NCBI GenBank assembly: GCA_001899525.1 | Contig: MKVY01000040.1 | Span: forward strand, 76,858-112,158 | DNA: 35,301 nt | Direction of reading: 5' to 3' | Source of the DNA: Rhizobiales bacterium 65-9 | GTDB taxonomy: Bacteria > Pseudomonadota > Alphaproteobacteria > Rhizobiales > Beijerinckiaceae | In this document: one piece after another, positions 7,887-18,650 of the stretch | Position numbering within the stretch: position 1 is the stretch's first letter | Layout: each line of letters opens with the position of its first letter | Notes under the pieces: model-generated | Database searches by the model: none | What the model saw: only the letters and a program-made list of their open reading frames with translations | What the model was told of the DNA's origin: nothing | Program-made: the position numbers and the translations under genes

Positions 7887-8901
7887 ACAGATTCGGAAAG
7901 GCTTCCCCCGCGATCTCGTTCGCGCCGATCCAGCGCATGCCCTCCGGCGCCCGCGCCGTGGATGGAAGGCGCGCGACATAGACGTCGAGCGTCAGCGGGA
8001 AATGCGTGAAGACGTGCGTCACGGGCTCGGGCGTCTTGCGCCACGCGGCCTTCAGCGGCGTCAGCTTCTCGACGGGCGCGCGCACGAAATCGGCGGCCCA
8101 TTCGCTGGTCGGCACCTCGGTCATGCCGCCGAGCAGGCCCTTCGGCGGCCGCGTGCGCACGAGCAGGCGCTGGGCCGGATCGAAGGCGACAAACGCTGCG
8201 CCGTAGCGCATCGCGGCGGCGCGCTTCTTCGCCTTGCGCGGAAAGCTCTCCTGGTCGCCCCGCCGCCGCGCCGCGCACGGCTCCATCCACGGGCAGAGCG
8301 CGCAGGCTGGCTTGCGCGGCGTGCAGATCGTCGCGCCGAGATCCATCATGGCCTGGGCGAAGTCGCCGGCGCGCTCGCGCGGCGTCAGGGTTTCGGCGGC
8401 GCGACGCAGCGCCGCCCGGCCCTTTGGCAATTCATCCTCGATGGCGAAAAGGCGCGAGACGACGCGCTCGACATTGCCGTCGACCACCGTGGCCGGCGCG
8501 TCGAAGGCGATCGCGGCGATCGCGGCCGCGGTATAGGCGCCGACGCCGGGCAATTCGCGCAATTCACGCTCCGCATCCGGGAAGGCGCCGCCGAAGGTCG
8601 TTGAAACAACGATCGCGCAGGCGTGCAGGTTGCGGGCGCGGGAATAGTAGCCGAGACCGGCCCAGGCCTTCATCACATCCTCAACCGGCGCGGCGGCGAG
8701 CGATCCGACGGTCGGCCAGACGGTCAGGAATTTATCGTAATAGGGTTTGACCGCCTGCACCGTGGTCTGCTGCAGCATGATTTCCGACAGCCAGACGCGG
8801 TATGGGTCCTGCCTGCCGCCGCGCACGCGCCAGGGCAGGTCGCGCGCATGGCGGTCATACCAGGCGAGAAGGTCGCGCGGATCGGCGGCTGCGGCGGACA
8901 T
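7789..8901 (-). CDS. mutY: A/G-specific adenine DNA glycosylase MutY
   Basis: The 370-residue protein removes adenine mispaired with 8-oxoguanine. Visible elements are E40 in 'LSEIMLQQTTVQAV', the helix-hairpin-helix 'LPGVGAYTAAAI' (117-128), catalytic D141 in 'VVDGNVERV', the 4Fe-4S cysteines C193-x6-C200-x2-C203-x5-C209, and a C-terminal NUDIX-like 8-oxoG-sensing domain ('RLLVRTRPPKGLLGGMTEVP'). I chose the ATG at 8901. The longer start at 8958 would overlap the divergent DUF721 gene starting at 8943, and M1 here fits the family's usual N-terminus ('DLLAWYDRHARDLPWR'). The 3' end overlaps the L,D-transpeptidase gene by 98 bases, so the Arg-rich tail is encoded opposite another gene. Confidence 0.95.
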   Translation of the reverse strand: MSAAAADPRDLLAWYDRHARDLPWRVRGGRQDPYRVWLSEIMLQQTTVQAVKPYYDKFLTVWPTVGSLAAAPVEDVMKAWAGLGYYSRARNLHACAIVVSTTFGGAFPDAERELRELPGVGAYTAAAIAAIAFDAPATVVDGNVERVVSRLFAIEDELPKGRAALRRAAETLTPRERAGDFAQAMMDLGATICTPRKPACALCPWMEPCAARRRGDQESFPRKAKKRAAAMRYGAAFVAFDPAQRLLVRTRPPKGLLGGMTEVPTSEWAADFVRAPVEKLTPLKAAWRKTPEPVTHVFTHFPLTLDVYVARLPSTARAPEGMRWIGANEIAGEAFPNLFRKVLAAAGSTSAAPPLSIRSARARKDRSRPD

Positions 8902-8942
8902 GGCCGCGTGGTAGTCTGCCAGGGGTTCAAGGAAAAGCTGCG

Positions 8943-9479
8943 ATGTCCGTTTCCGCAAAGCCGCGTCGGGCGGCGCGCCCGCTCGCGGATCTCGTCGATT
9001 CCTGCCTCGGCGCGGCGCTGGCGAAGCAGGGCTTCGCCGGCGCCGACATCGTGCTGAGCTGGCCGGAGATCGTCGGCGAGGCGCTGGCGCGGCGGTCGCG
9101 GCCGGTGCGGATCGCCTGGCCCCGCAAGCCGTCGGAGCGGAAGGTTGCGGGGCGCCATGCGCCGCCGCCCGAGCCGGCGACGCTGCATGTGCGCGTGGAG
9201 AGCGCGTTCGCGCTCGAATTGCAGCATCTCGCGCCGATCGTGATCGAGCGGGTCAACGCCTATTTCGGCTGGGCCTGCGTCGGTCGCCTCCGGCTGGAGC
9301 AGGGTCCGGTCAGGCGCGGCGCGGCGCTGACGAAAGCCGCGCGGCCGCCATCGCCGGAAGCGGTGGCGGCGGCGGAGCAGATCGTCGCCGATGTCGCCGA
9401 CGAGGGGCTGCGCGCGGCGCTCGCGCGCCTCGGCGCCGCCGTCATCGATCGCGAGCGAGGCGCGCGCACAAAGACGTGA
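8943..9479 (+). CDS. DUF721/DciA-like protein
   Basis: The 178-residue protein has a DUF721 domain: 'LADLVDSCLGAALAKQGF', 'IVLSWPEIVGEALARRSRPV', then 'ATLHVRVESAFALELQHL' and 'IVIERVNAYFGW'. DUF721 proteins include DciA, the helicase-loading partner of DnaB in bacteria without DnaC, so a role in replication initiation is plausible though unproven for this form. The Pro/Ala/Arg-rich C-terminus (about 130-178) looks disordered. AAGGA lies 9-10 bases before the ATG. It is divergent from mutY (41 bases) and 93 bases upstream of a DsbA-like gene in the same direction. Confidence 0.88.
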   Translation: MSVSAKPRRAARPLADLVDSCLGAALAKQGFAGADIVLSWPEIVGEALARRSRPVRIAWPRKPSERKVAGRHAPPPEPATLHVRVESAFALELQHLAPIVIERVNAYFGWACVGRLRLEQGPVRRGAALTKAARPPSPEAVAAAEQIVADVADEGLRAALARLGAAVIDRERGARTKT

Positions 9480-9572
9480 GCAGGGGCGCGCCGATCCGCA
9501 GCGCATACGTCTTGCCATCCGCGGACCGTGACCGCATAGGCTAGCGTCACTCTGCCACACGACGGACCGTTC

Positions 9573-10193
9573 ATGGATCGCCGCCATCTCCTCGCCGCCC
9601 TGTCGGCGCTCCCGTTCGCCGCCTCGTCGGCGCTCGCCCAGTCGGTGCGGGTCGAAGACCTGATGAAGCCGGCGGGCAAGCTGCCGGACGTCATCCTCGG
9701 CAATCCCGACGCCAAGGCGACGATCATCGAATACGCCTCGATGACCTGCTCGCACTGCGCCCATTTCGCCGAGACGACCTGGCCGGAGCTGAAGAAGAAA
9801 TACATCGACACCGGCAAGGCGCGCTTCATCCTGCGCGAATTCCCGCTCGATCCGCTGGCGGCGGGCGGCTTCATGCTGGCGCGCTGCGCCGGCGACAAGC
9901 GCGAAGCCATGATCGACCTGCTGTTCAAGCAGCAGAAGAACTGGGCTTTCGTCGACAAGCCGGTCGACGCGCTCGCCGGGCTCGTCAAGCAGGCCGGTTT
10001 CACACAGGAAAGTTTCGAGAAGTGCTTGACGGATCAGTCGCTTCTTGACGGTGTTCTGGCGGTGAAGAACCAGGGGATGAACGACTTCAAGGTCGATTCG
10101 ACCCCGACCTTCTTCATCAACGGGACCAAGTATCCGGGCGCGATGTCCATCGACGAGTTCGATAAGATATTATCGCCCATCGTCGGCAACTGA
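9573..10193 (+). CDS. DsbA-family thiol:disulfide oxidoreductase, periplasmic
   Basis: The 206-residue protein has a signal peptide '[19 protein letters not shown]' with probable cleavage after ALA-Q near residue 23. The thioredoxin-like domain carries the active site C59-S-H-C62 in '[17 protein letters not shown]' and a cis-Pro loop 'STPTFFING'. It would catalyse disulfide formation or exchange in the periplasm. Two further cysteines (about 95 and 141) occur outside the active site. No dsbB or dsbD neighbour is present. It ends 49 bases before smc; the DUF721-DsbA-SMC order is familiar from other Hyphomicrobiales. A weak candidate promoter (TTGCCA at 9512, TAGGCT at 9537) lies upstream but is not convincing. 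Confidence 0.92.
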   Translation: MDRRHLLAALSALPFAASSALAQSVRVEDLMKPAGKLPDVILGNPDAKATIIEYASMTCSHCAHFAETTWPELKKKYIDTGKARFILREFPLDPLAAGGFMLARCAGDKREAMIDLLFKQQKNWAFVDKPVDALAGLVKQAGFTQESFEKCLTDQSLLDGVLAVKNQGMNDFKVDSTPTFFINGTKYPGAMSIDEFDKILSPIVGN

Positions 10194-10242
10194 TTCGCGC
10201 GGTCGAACGCGGGCAGTCGCCGGATCAGGGCGGCCGCCGCAC

Positions 10243-13200
10243 ATGAAACTGACCAAACTGCGCATCGCGGGCTTCAAGAGCTTCGTCGAGCCCACCGAAT
10301 TCCTGATCGAGCCGGGACTGACCGGCGTCGTCGGACCCAATGGCTGCGGCAAGTCCAATCTTGTCGAGGCCATGCGCTGGGTCATGGGCGAAAATTCCTA
10401 CAAGTCCATGCGCGCGTCGGGCATGGACGACGTGATCTTCTCCGGGTCCGGCAACAGGCCGGCGCGCAACGCCGCCGAAGTCGCGCTCCACATCGACAAT
10501 TCCGACCGCAGGGCGCCGGCGGCGTTCAACGATTCGGAAGGGCTCGAGGTCTCGCGCCGGATCGAGCGCGAGGAAGGATCGACCTATCGCGTCAACGGCA
10601 AGGAAGTGCGCGCCAGAGACGTGCAGCTTCTCTTCGCCGACGCCGCCACCGGCTCGCGTTCGCCGGCCATGGTGCGGCAGGGACAGATCGGCGAGATCAT
10701 CGCCGCCAAGCCGCAGGCGCGCCGGCGCATCCTCGAAGACGCGGCCGGCATCGCCGGCCTGCACGCCCGCCGCCACGAGGCCGAACTCAGGCTCAAGGCG
10801 GCCGAGGACAATCTGACCCGCCTCGAAGACGTGCTGCGCGAGATCGACGCGCAGATCGACAGCCTCGGCAAGCAGGCCAAGCAGGCCGGCCGCTACAAGG
10901 TGGTGGCGGCCGAAATCCGCCGGCTGGAGGCGCTGGTCTTCTACCTCACCCATCGCGAGGCGCGGGCCCAACTCGCCGAGGCGGAGCGTTCGCTGGAGGC
11001 GGAGACGCGCCTCGTCGCCGACCGCACCGCCGCGCAGGCGGCCGCGGCGCGCGAGCAGGCCATCGCGGCGGCCTCGATGCCCGGACTGCGCGACGCGGAG
11101 GCCCAGGCGGCGGCCGCGCTCCAGCGCCTGCTGCTCGCCCGCGATTCGCTCGACGCCGAGGACAAGCGGGCCCGCGAGCGCGCCGCCGAGCTCGAGCGGC
11201 GCGCCTCCGAACTGACGCGCGACATCGAACGCGCGACGGCGCTCGCGGCCGACGCCATCGCCACGCTGAAACGCCTCGACGCCGAGAGCGCCGCGCTGGC
11301 CGCGGACGATCAGGGCTCTGACGAGCAGCGCGCCGCCGCCGCGTCCCGACAGGCCGAGGCGGAAGCCGCCCTGGCCGAGGCGGAAGCGGCGCTCGACGGC
11401 GTCCAGCGCCGGGTGTCCGACATCGCGGTGCGGCGCGACGCGGCGCTGCGCGCCGTCGCCGACGAGGAAGGCCGGCTGCGCCGCCTCCAGGAGGAGCAGG
11501 CGCGCATCGTGCGCGATCTCGCCGCCATCGAGCAGAGCCTGGGCGCGGACGCTGACATCACGCCGCTGACGGAGGCGCTCGCGGCCGCCGAGCAGGCGTC
11601 GCGCGAGGCGGACGTCCGTCTCGACGCCGCCCGCGCGGCCCTGCCGACGGCGCGGGAGACGGAAAACCGGTCGCGCCAGCCCGCGACGGACGCCGACCGC
11701 AAGGCGCAGCGCCTCGAGACCGAGGTGGCGACGCTGAAGAAACTGCTCGCCAACGCCGGCTCCGACCTGTGGCCGCCGGTGGTCGAGTCGATCTCCGTCG
11801 CTAAAGGCTACGAGACGGCCCTGGGAGCGGCGCTGGGCGACGATCTCGACGCGTCGCTCGAGGAGTCCGCCCCCGCCCACTGGGCCGCTCCGGGAGCCTC
11901 CGAGGACGATCCCGCGCTGCCCGAAGGGGCGCAGCCGCTGACCGATTTCGCCGCCGCGCCGGCTGCGCTCCAGCGCCGGCTGCGCCAGATCGGCGTGGTG
12001 CGGCGCGTCGACGGAGCGCGGCTCCGGCAATTCCTCAAGCCCGGTCAGCGGCTGGTCTCCGTCGAGGGCGATCTCTGGCGCTGGGACGGCCTGACGACCG
12101 CCGCCGAGGCGCCGACTCCAGCGGCCCGCCGGCTGGCCGAGAAGAACCGCCTCGTCGATCTCGAAGCGGACGCCCGCTCGGCCCGGACCGAGGCCGACGC
12201 CCGTCGCGGCGAACTCGACTCGGCCGTCGCCGCCCTGCGCGCCGCGACCCAGGCCGAGCAGGAGGCCAACGCCGCCGCCCGGCAGGCGCGGCAGACGATG
12301 GACGGCGCCCGCAGCCGTCTCGGGGCCGCCGAGCGCCGCCGCGCCGAGGTCGCCGCGAAGCTGTCCGCGCTCGGCGAAGGACGCGCACGCGTCGAGGCCA
12401 ACCTGACCGAAACCGACGAGCGGCTGACCGTCGCGCGCGAGGGGGCGAAAACCCTGCTGGTGACGCCCGAGATGGAGCAGGAGCTGTCCGCCGCCCGCGC
12501 CAGCGTCGCGGACGCCCGCGCCCAGGCGAGCGAGGCCCGCGCCGCCGCCCAGACGCTCGCCCGCGAGGCCGAGGCGCGCGCCCGCCGCCGCGCCGCCATC
12601 GCCGCCGATCGCGAGGGATGGGCCAGCCGCCGCGACGGGGCCGCGGCCCAGGTGACCGAATTCGAGCAGCGCATCGCCGCCGCCCGCGCCGAGCGCGAGG
12701 CGCTGGACGAGGTTCCCGGCCAGATCATCCTCAAGCGCCGCGCCGTGGTCGTCGAGATCGAAGGCGCCGAGGGGAAACGCAAGGAGGCCGCCGACGCGCT
12801 CGCCCGCGCCGAGACGGCGCAGGCCGACGCCGACCGCGCGGCTCGCGAGGCGCTCGCCGCCATGTCGGAAGCGCGCGAATCGCGGGCGCGCGCCGAGGCG
12901 CGCCTCGACGCCGCGCAGACCAGGCTCGCCGACACCGAGCACGCCATCGCCGAGACGCTGGAGACGACGCCGGCGGCGCTGCCGGAGATGGCCGGGGTGG
13001 AGCCCGGCGCCGATACGCCGGCGATCCCGGACGTCGAGCGCAAGCTCTCGGGCATGAAGGCGGAGCGGGAGCGCATCGGCGCGGTCAATCTGCGCGCCGA
13101 TCTCGAACTCGAGGAATCGAGCTCCAAGAAAACCACGCTCACCACGGAGCGCGACGACCTCATCGAGGCGATCAAGAAGCTGCGCACCGCGATCCAGAGC

Positions 13201-13704
13201 CTCAACAAGGAAGGACGCGAGCGGCTGCTCGGCTCGTTCGACACGGTCAACGCCCATTTCAAGGAACTGTTCACGCTGTTGTTCGGCGGCGGCGCGGCGG
13301 AGCTGCAACTCATCGAGGCGGACGATCCGCTCGAAGCGGGACTCGAAATCATCGCGCGGCCGCCGGGCAAGAAGCCGCAGGTGATGACGCTCCTGTCGGG
13401 CGGCGAACAGGCGCTCACGGCGACGGCGCTGATCTTCGCGGTGTTCCTCACCAACCCGTCGCCGATCTGCGTGCTCGACGAGGTCGACGCGCCGCTCGAC
13501 GACGCCAATGTCGAGCGCTATTGCGACCTTCTCGAAGACATGGCGAAGAAGACCGACACGCGCTTCATCGTCATCACGCACAATCCGATCACGATGGCGC
13601 GCATGAACCGCCTGTTCGGCGTGACCATGGCCGAGCGCGGCGTGTCGCAGCTCGTCTCGGTCGATCTCCAGACCGCCGAGAAAGTGGTGCAGGCGGCGGA
13701 ATAA
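10243..13704 (+). CDS. smc: Chromosome segregation protein SMC
   Basis: The 1153-residue protein has Walker A 'GPNGCGKSN' (31-39), two long Ala/Glu/Arg-rich coiled coils (about 160-500 and 650-950), a hinge around 505-640 ('[18 protein letters not shown]', '[12 protein letters not shown]'), the ABC signature 'LSGGEQ' (1051-1056) and Walker B '[11 protein letters not shown]' (from 1077). It is the ATPase of the bacterial condensin and organises and helps segregate the nucleoid together with ScpA and ScpB, which are not in the window. Length is normal for the family. The start ATG gives the conserved '[17 protein letters not shown]'. The very Ala-rich coiled coils create an open antisense frame of over 1100 codons, which is not a gene. 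Confidence 0.98.
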   Translation: MKLTKLRIAGFKSFVEPTEFLIEPGLTGVVGPNGCGKSNLVEAMRWVMGENSYKSMRASGMDDVIFSGSGNRPARNAAEVALHIDNSDRRAPAAFNDSEGLEVSRRIEREEGSTYRVNGKEVRARDVQLLFADAATGSRSPAMVRQGQIGEIIAAKPQARRRILEDAAGIAGLHARRHEAELRLKAAEDNLTRLEDVLREIDAQIDSLGKQAKQAGRYKVVAAEIRRLEALVFYLTHREARAQLAEAERSLEAETRLVADRTAAQAAAAREQAIAAASMPGLRDAEAQAAAALQRLLLARDSLDAEDKRARERAAELERRASELTRDIERATALAADAIATLKRLDAESAALAADDQGSDEQRAAAASRQAEAEAALAEAEAALDGVQRRVSDIAVRRDAALRAVADEEGRLRRLQEEQARIVRDLAAIEQSLGADADITPLTEALAAAEQASREADVRLDAARAALPTARETENRSRQPATDADRKAQRLETEVATLKKLLANAGSDLWPPVVESISVAKGYETALGAALGDDLDASLEESAPAHWAAPGASEDDPALPEGAQPLTDFAAAPAALQRRLRQIGVVRRVDGARLRQFLKPGQRLVSVEGDLWRWDGLTTAAEAPTPAARRLAEKNRLVDLEADARSARTEADARRGELDSAVAALRAATQAEQEANAAARQARQTMDGARSRLGAAERRRAEVAAKLSALGEGRARVEANLTETDERLTVAREGAKTLLVTPEMEQELSAARASVADARAQASEARAAAQTLAREAEARARRRAAIAADREGWASRRDGAAAQVTEFEQRIAAARAEREALDEVPGQIILKRRAVVVEIEGAEGKRKEAADALARAETAQADADRAAREALAAMSEARESRARAEARLDAAQTRLADTEHAIAETLETTPAALPEMAGVEPGADTPAIPDVERKLSGMKAERERIGAVNLRADLELEESSSKKTTLTTERDDLIEAIKKLRTAIQSLNKEGRERLLGSFDTVNAHFKELFTLLFGGGAAELQLIEADDPLEAGLEIIARPPGKKPQVMTLLSGGEQALTATALIFAVFLTNPSPICVLDEVDAPLDDANVERYCDLLEDMAKKTDTRFIVITHNPITMARMNRLFGVTMAERGVSQLVSVDLQTAEKVVQAAE

Positions 13705-13808
13705 ACGCCACCGCGAATCACGGCCGACGCGCCTTCCGCCGTCGCTCCGCCGGGCGGGGATGGACGGCGCGTGCGGCTTCGCTCCTTCTGAAACCAGCCG
13801 AGGCCGAC

Positions 13809-14114
13809 ATGGCTCCCGATAGCGACGATTATGTCTATGACGAAACGACCGGCGAATGGCGTCCGGCCCGCGAAGCGGCTGCGGCCGCCGAAGCCGCCCG
13901 CCCAGCGGCGCGCGACGCGGCCGGCAATCTTCTCGCGGACGGCGATTCGGTCACGCTGATCAAGGATCTGAAGGTGAAGGGCGCCAACCAGACACTCAAG
14001 CAGGGGACCGTCATCCGGTCGATCCGCCTCACGGACGATCCGGAGGAGATCGACTGCCGCCATGAGAGCATCAAGGGCCTCGTCCTGCGCACGGAGTTCG
14101 TGCGCAAGCGGTGA
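13809..14114 (+). CDS. YjdM/PhnA C-terminal domain protein without zinc ribbon
   Basis: The 101-residue protein matches the C-terminal domain of YjdM (formerly PhnA): 'AAGNLLADGDSVTLIKDLKV', 'LKQGTVIRSIRL' and a C-terminal 'LVLRTEFVRKR'. E. coli YjdM has an N-terminal Cys4 zinc ribbon; here the first 40 residues are 'MAPDSDDYVYDETTGEWRPA' and an Ala-rich linker with no cysteines. The only Cys in the protein is in 'IDCRHE'. The old link to alkylphosphonate use is historical and the function is unknown. It begins 104 bases after smc and converges with the secreted protein gene ending at 14163. The ATG was chosen because the frame upstream of it is a shadow of smc. Confidence 0.85.
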   Translation: MAPDSDDYVYDETTGEWRPAREAAAAAEAARPAARDAAGNLLADGDSVTLIKDLKVKGANQTLKQGTVIRSIRLTDDPEEIDCRHESIKGLVLRTEFVRKR

Positions 14115-14162
14115 CGGCGCGCGATTCGCTCGCGGCCGTGTCTTGTCGCCGTTCGCCGCCCG

Positions 14163-15131
14163 TTACTTGCCGAAATGATGGAACACCATGTCGGGCGCGC
14201 TGGTGTTGTGGCGCGAGGGAACGAGACGACCCGTCCATACATCCGTGGCCGTCGCATCCTTGAAATCCATGATCTTCTCTTCGCGCCAGCTCTTCGCGCC
14301 CGGCTCCTTGAGCGCGATGCGCGCGGCGTCGGCGTTGAATTCCGTGACATACATGGAGCGCAGCGCCGCGATAGGCCGGTTGTTCGACACGGCGCGGCTC
14401 AAATCGACATCGAGAACCATGCGGTTGTCGTCGAGGCTCGACAGCTTCAGCGTTCCGCTCGATCCGTCCGCGTAGGTCATCGTAAAGGTCTTCGTCTTCG
14501 GATCGAAGGCGATCTCCTTGAAATTCGCGACGGGGCGTCCGGCCTCCTCGTCGATCGGGCCGACGATGAAGGAACTGCCATAAGCGGACCAGCGCAGATG
14601 CGGCGGCGGCAGGGGCCGCGCGCGCCAGTAGCCGTCCGGCGGATAGACGACGAGCACTTCTTCCGAGCGATCCTTGGTCAGCACCCACAACTGCACGAGA
14701 TGAAGCCCGTGCTCGACGCGGTCGCCGACGCGGAACGGCACGTCATTCTTCCGCCAGAAGCTCGGAAACGTGTAGCCGACGAGCCAGAGATCGATCGATT
14801 CGTAAAACGTGACCTTGCGCGGCGCGGCGGGAAAGGACGGATCGCCCGTCATGTCGCAATTCGTCCAGTCCGCGTCCCAGTTGTCGCGCTGGAGCATGTT
14901 CACATAGACGGGATGCGCCGCCTCGATGGTGAAGCGCCGCGCCTCGGCCGAGCGGAACAGCACCGACACATTGTCCTTCTCGGCGCAGAGCTGCGGTTCG
15001 GAGCGGTTGAGCACCTCGACGGGAACGCCCGGCGCGCGCGGCGGAGGCGGCGCGGGCTGCTGAGCCTGGGCGGTCGCGCCATGGAGCGCGACGACAACGC
15101 ATGCTGCTGCAACGTTTTTCCAGAACGCCAT
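14163..15131 (-). CDS. Secreted protein of unknown function
   Basis: The 322-residue protein has a clear signal peptide ('MAFWKNVAAACVVVALHGAT', cleavage near AQA-Q at 23-24), then a Pro-rich linker 'QPAPPPPRAPGVPVEV'. The mature part is rich in aromatic residues and beta-strand-like: 'VYVNMLQRDNWDADWTNCDM', 'YESIDLWLVGYTFPSFWR', 'LHLVQLWVL', 'TKTFTMTYADGSSGTLKL'. Two Cys (about 49 and 92) could pair. I do not recognise a family. GGGATGA precedes the ATG. It is in the same direction as ccrM, whose stop lies 141 bases upstream of its start. It should be periplasmic; no membrane anchor or lipobox is visible. Confidence 0.8.
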   Translation of the reverse strand: MAFWKNVAAACVVVALHGATAQAQQPAPPPPRAPGVPVEVLNRSEPQLCAEKDNVSVLFRSAEARRFTIEAAHPVYVNMLQRDNWDADWTNCDMTGDPSFPAAPRKVTFYESIDLWLVGYTFPSFWRKNDVPFRVGDRVEHGLHLVQLWVLTKDRSEEVLVVYPPDGYWRARPLPPPHLRWSAYGSSFIVGPIDEEAGRPVANFKEIAFDPKTKTFTMTYADGSSGTLKLSSLDDNRMVLDVDLSRAVSNNRPIAALRSMYVTEFNADAARIALKEPGAKSWREEKIMDFKDATATDVWTGRLVPSRHNTSAPDMVFHHFGK

Positions 15132-15272
15132 AGTTCATCCCGTATCGCGCGTGATGGTTCGATGGTGATCAGGCCGGCCCTGGCGATCCGACAAAATCAG
15201 GCGATGCGCGCAATGACAGCGAACCTCGCGCTCAGGTCAAGCCTCAACCGCGTCGCCGAGGCTTAAGCGCCC

Positions 15273-16603
<1,331 letters not shown>

Positions 16604-17218
16604 TCAGGCGAAGGTCTTCAGAAGGCCGAAGCTCATGCGGTGGAAGCGGCTCGGCCCCTGCCGCGTGATGGCGGCGCGGTGGGCGGCGGCGGCGTAGCCC
16701 TTGTGGCTGGCGAAGCCGTAGCCGGGGCAATGCGCGTCGAGCCGGGTCATCAGCCGGTCGCGCGTCACCTTGGCGACGATCGAGGCGGCGGCGATCGAGA
16801 GCACGATCGCGTCGCCGCCGATCACCGGGACCGCGCGCATCGGCACGTCGGGCGCGTCGCGCCCGTCGATCAAAGCGGCGTCGGGCCGCAGCGCGAGGGC
16901 GAGCACGGCGCGGCGCATGGCGAGAAGGCTCGCGGCGCGGATGTTGATCGCGTCGATCTCGGCGCAACTCGCGCTGGCGACGGCGACGGCCAGCGCCTTC
17001 TCCATGATCTCGGCGAAAGCGTTCTCGCGCTGCGCCTCAGTCAAGGCTTTCGAATCGCGCGGCGAGCGCGGGAGATCGGCGGGGTCGAGAATCGCGGCGG
17101 CGGCGAAGACAGGCCCCGCGAGCGGGCCGCGGCCGACCTCGTCGACGCCGGCGACCCAGGCGCAGCCGTCGCGCAGCAGGGCGCGTTCATTGTCAAAGGT
17201 GGGAGCGTCGCCGGACAT
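16604..17218 (-). CDS. rnhB: Ribonuclease HII
   Basis: The 204-residue protein has the RNase HII signature '[16 protein letters not shown]' (22-37) with metal-binding D26 and E27, the third acidic residue D118 in 'ALIDGRD', and '[17 protein letters not shown]' plus 'HKGYAAAAH' near the C-terminus. It cuts the RNA strand of RNA/DNA hybrids and removes misincorporated ribonucleotides. Length is normal. It lies between the radical SAM gene (90 bases upstream) and ccrM (149 bases downstream), all on the minus strand. The start ATG at 17218 gives the expected short N-terminal lead-in. Confidence 0.96.
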   Translation of the reverse strand: MSGDAPTFDNERALLRDGCAWVAGVDEVGRGPLAGPVFAAAAILDPADLPRSPRDSKALTEAQRENAFAEIMEKALAVAVASASCAEIDAINIRAASLLAMRRAVLALALRPDAALIDGRDAPDVPMRAVPVIGGDAIVLSIAAASIVAKVTRDRLMTRLDAHCPGYGFASHKGYAAAAHRAAITRQGPSRFHRMSFGLLKTFA

Positions 17219-17308
17219 GAGCCCGTGACCTAGAGCGATTCGCGACCAACGTCGAAGCCGCCGGGGTCGAAACAGTCGGCGTCGACGCCGTGGCCGCGCT
17301 GGCGGCCG

Positions 17309-18535
17309 TCAGAACAGCTCCATCTGCCGGCCGCGCCCGCCCGGCGGCGTGAACAGGTCGGTGCGCAGCTTCAGCCGCCGCTTGCCGAAGCCGAGCTTCT
17401 GCGCCGCAAGCTCGAAGCGCCGGCCCATCATCCAGGCGTAGGGTCCGCTGCCGGACTGGCGGACCCCCCATTCGGAGACATAGTCCTTGCCGTCGCGGGT
17501 CTGGCGGACGAGCGACATCACATGGCGCATCTTGTCCGGATAATGTTCGAGCAGCCATTCGCGGAAGAGGTCGGCCAGTTCAAGCGGCAGGCGCAGCAGC
17601 ACGTAGCCCGCCTCCGTCGCGCCGGCGCCGCGCGCGGCCTCGAGCAACTTCTCGACCTCCGCATCGTTGATCGCGGGAATGAGCGGCGCGGTCAGCACGC
17701 CGACGGGAATGCCCGCCTCCGACAGCTTGCGCATCGTCTCGAGCCGCTTCGGCGGGGTCGCGGCGCGCGGCTCCATCGCGCGGGCGAGCCGCGGGTCGAG
17801 CGAGGTCAGCGAGATCGCGACCTTGGCGAGGCCTTTCGCCGCCATCGGCGCGAGCAGATCGATGTCGCGCGTCACCAGCGCCGACTTGGTCACGATTCCG
17901 ACCGGATGATTGGTCCGCGCCAGAACCTCCAGCACCTGCCGCGTGATGCGGTGCGTGCGCTCGATCGGCTGGTAGGGATCGGTGTTCGTGCCGATGGCGA
18001 TGGTCTGCGGCTTGTAGTTCGCCGCGCCGAGCTCGCGCTCCAGCAGCGCCGCCGCGTCCGGCTTCATGAACAGCCGCGTCTCGAAATCGAGGCCGGGCGA
18101 AAGGCCCATATAGGCGTGGGTCGGCCGCGCGAAACAGTAGATGCAGCCATGCTCGCAGCCGCGATAGGGATTGATCGAGCGGTCGAAGGAGATATCGGGC
18201 GAATCGTTGCGCGTGATGATGGTGCGCGCCTTCTCAACGGCGACCTCGGTCTTCAGGGCCGGCAGTTCGGCGAGGCTGTCCCATCCGTCGTCGACCGTCT
18301 CGCGCAGCTCGGATTCGAAGCGTCCGCTCTCGTTGCTCGCGGCCCCGCGCCCGCGCCGGCGCTCCCCGTCGACGATGCGGTCCGGATCGGGCTCCCTCGG
18401 TCCCTTGACCACGACCGCCGCACGGCGCGCCGGCATGGCGCGCTCCTGCAGCGCGCGGGGAACCGGCCGCGCATAGACCTCGGCCACGGACGCGCCGGCC
18501 GTGCGAACATCGTCTTCATGAGGGCGCTGCGACAT
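17309..18535 (-). CDS. PA0069-family radical SAM protein
   Basis: The 408-residue protein has the radical SAM cluster motif C127-x3-C131-x2-C134 in 'NPYRGCEHGCIYCFARP', preceded by 'SPDISFDRSINPYRG', and the internal 'IGTNTDPYQPIERTHRITRQ'. These are hallmarks of the PA0069 family, related to the spore-photoproduct-lyase-like group. The reaction is unknown; repair of a DNA lesion is an attractive idea because a LexA box lies just upstream. Residues 1-95 are a basic, probably flexible lead. I chose ATG 18535, which leaves the LexA box upstream; a longer frame continues to 19042 but runs through the divergent gene. Conserved neighbours are rnhB and ccrM. Confidence 0.92.
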   Translation of the reverse strand: MSQRPHEDDVRTAGASVAEVYARPVPRALQERAMPARRAAVVVKGPREPDPDRIVDGERRRGRGAASNESGRFESELRETVDDGWDSLAELPALKTEVAVEKARTIITRNDSPDISFDRSINPYRGCEHGCIYCFARPTHAYMGLSPGLDFETRLFMKPDAAALLERELGAANYKPQTIAIGTNTDPYQPIERTHRITRQVLEVLARTNHPVGIVTKSALVTRDIDLLAPMAAKGLAKVAISLTSLDPRLARAMEPRAATPPKRLETMRKLSEAGIPVGVLTAPLIPAINDAEVEKLLEAARGAGATEAGYVLLRLPLELADLFREWLLEHYPDKMRHVMSLVRQTRDGKDYVSEWGVRQSGSGPYAWMMGRRFELAAQKLGFGKRRLKLRTDLFTPPGGRGRQMELF

Positions 18536-18563
18536 GATGAGAGCAAAACTCAGAGGGAAACTA

Positions 18564-18578
18564 GAACATAACATGAAC
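18564..18578 (-). promoter_or_regulatory. LexA (SOS) box, GTTC-N7-GTTC
   Basis: The minus strand reads GTTCATGTTATGTTC, an exact GTTC-N7-GTTC direct repeat, the operator type bound by LexA in alphaproteobacteria. It lies 28 bases upstream of the radical SAM start at 18535, where an operator could block transcription. The surrounding 40 bases are A/T-richer than the neighbourhood, as expected for a promoter. The divergent gene at 18651 starts 72 bases away on the other side and could be affected too. Confidence 0.65.
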
Positions 18579-18650
18579 AATAGCTGTTTCAAGACGGCGG
18601 CGCCGCTTGTTTGGCCGTGCGCAGAGGCGCAGCCGTGATATGGCGCAGCC

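Noticed and set aside
10225-13581. Minus-strand open frame of 1118 codons opposite smc
   Set aside because: It mirrors the Ala/Glu/Arg-rich coiled coils of smc; composition is repetitive Arg/Gly/Leu with no recognisable domain, while smc has all family motifs.
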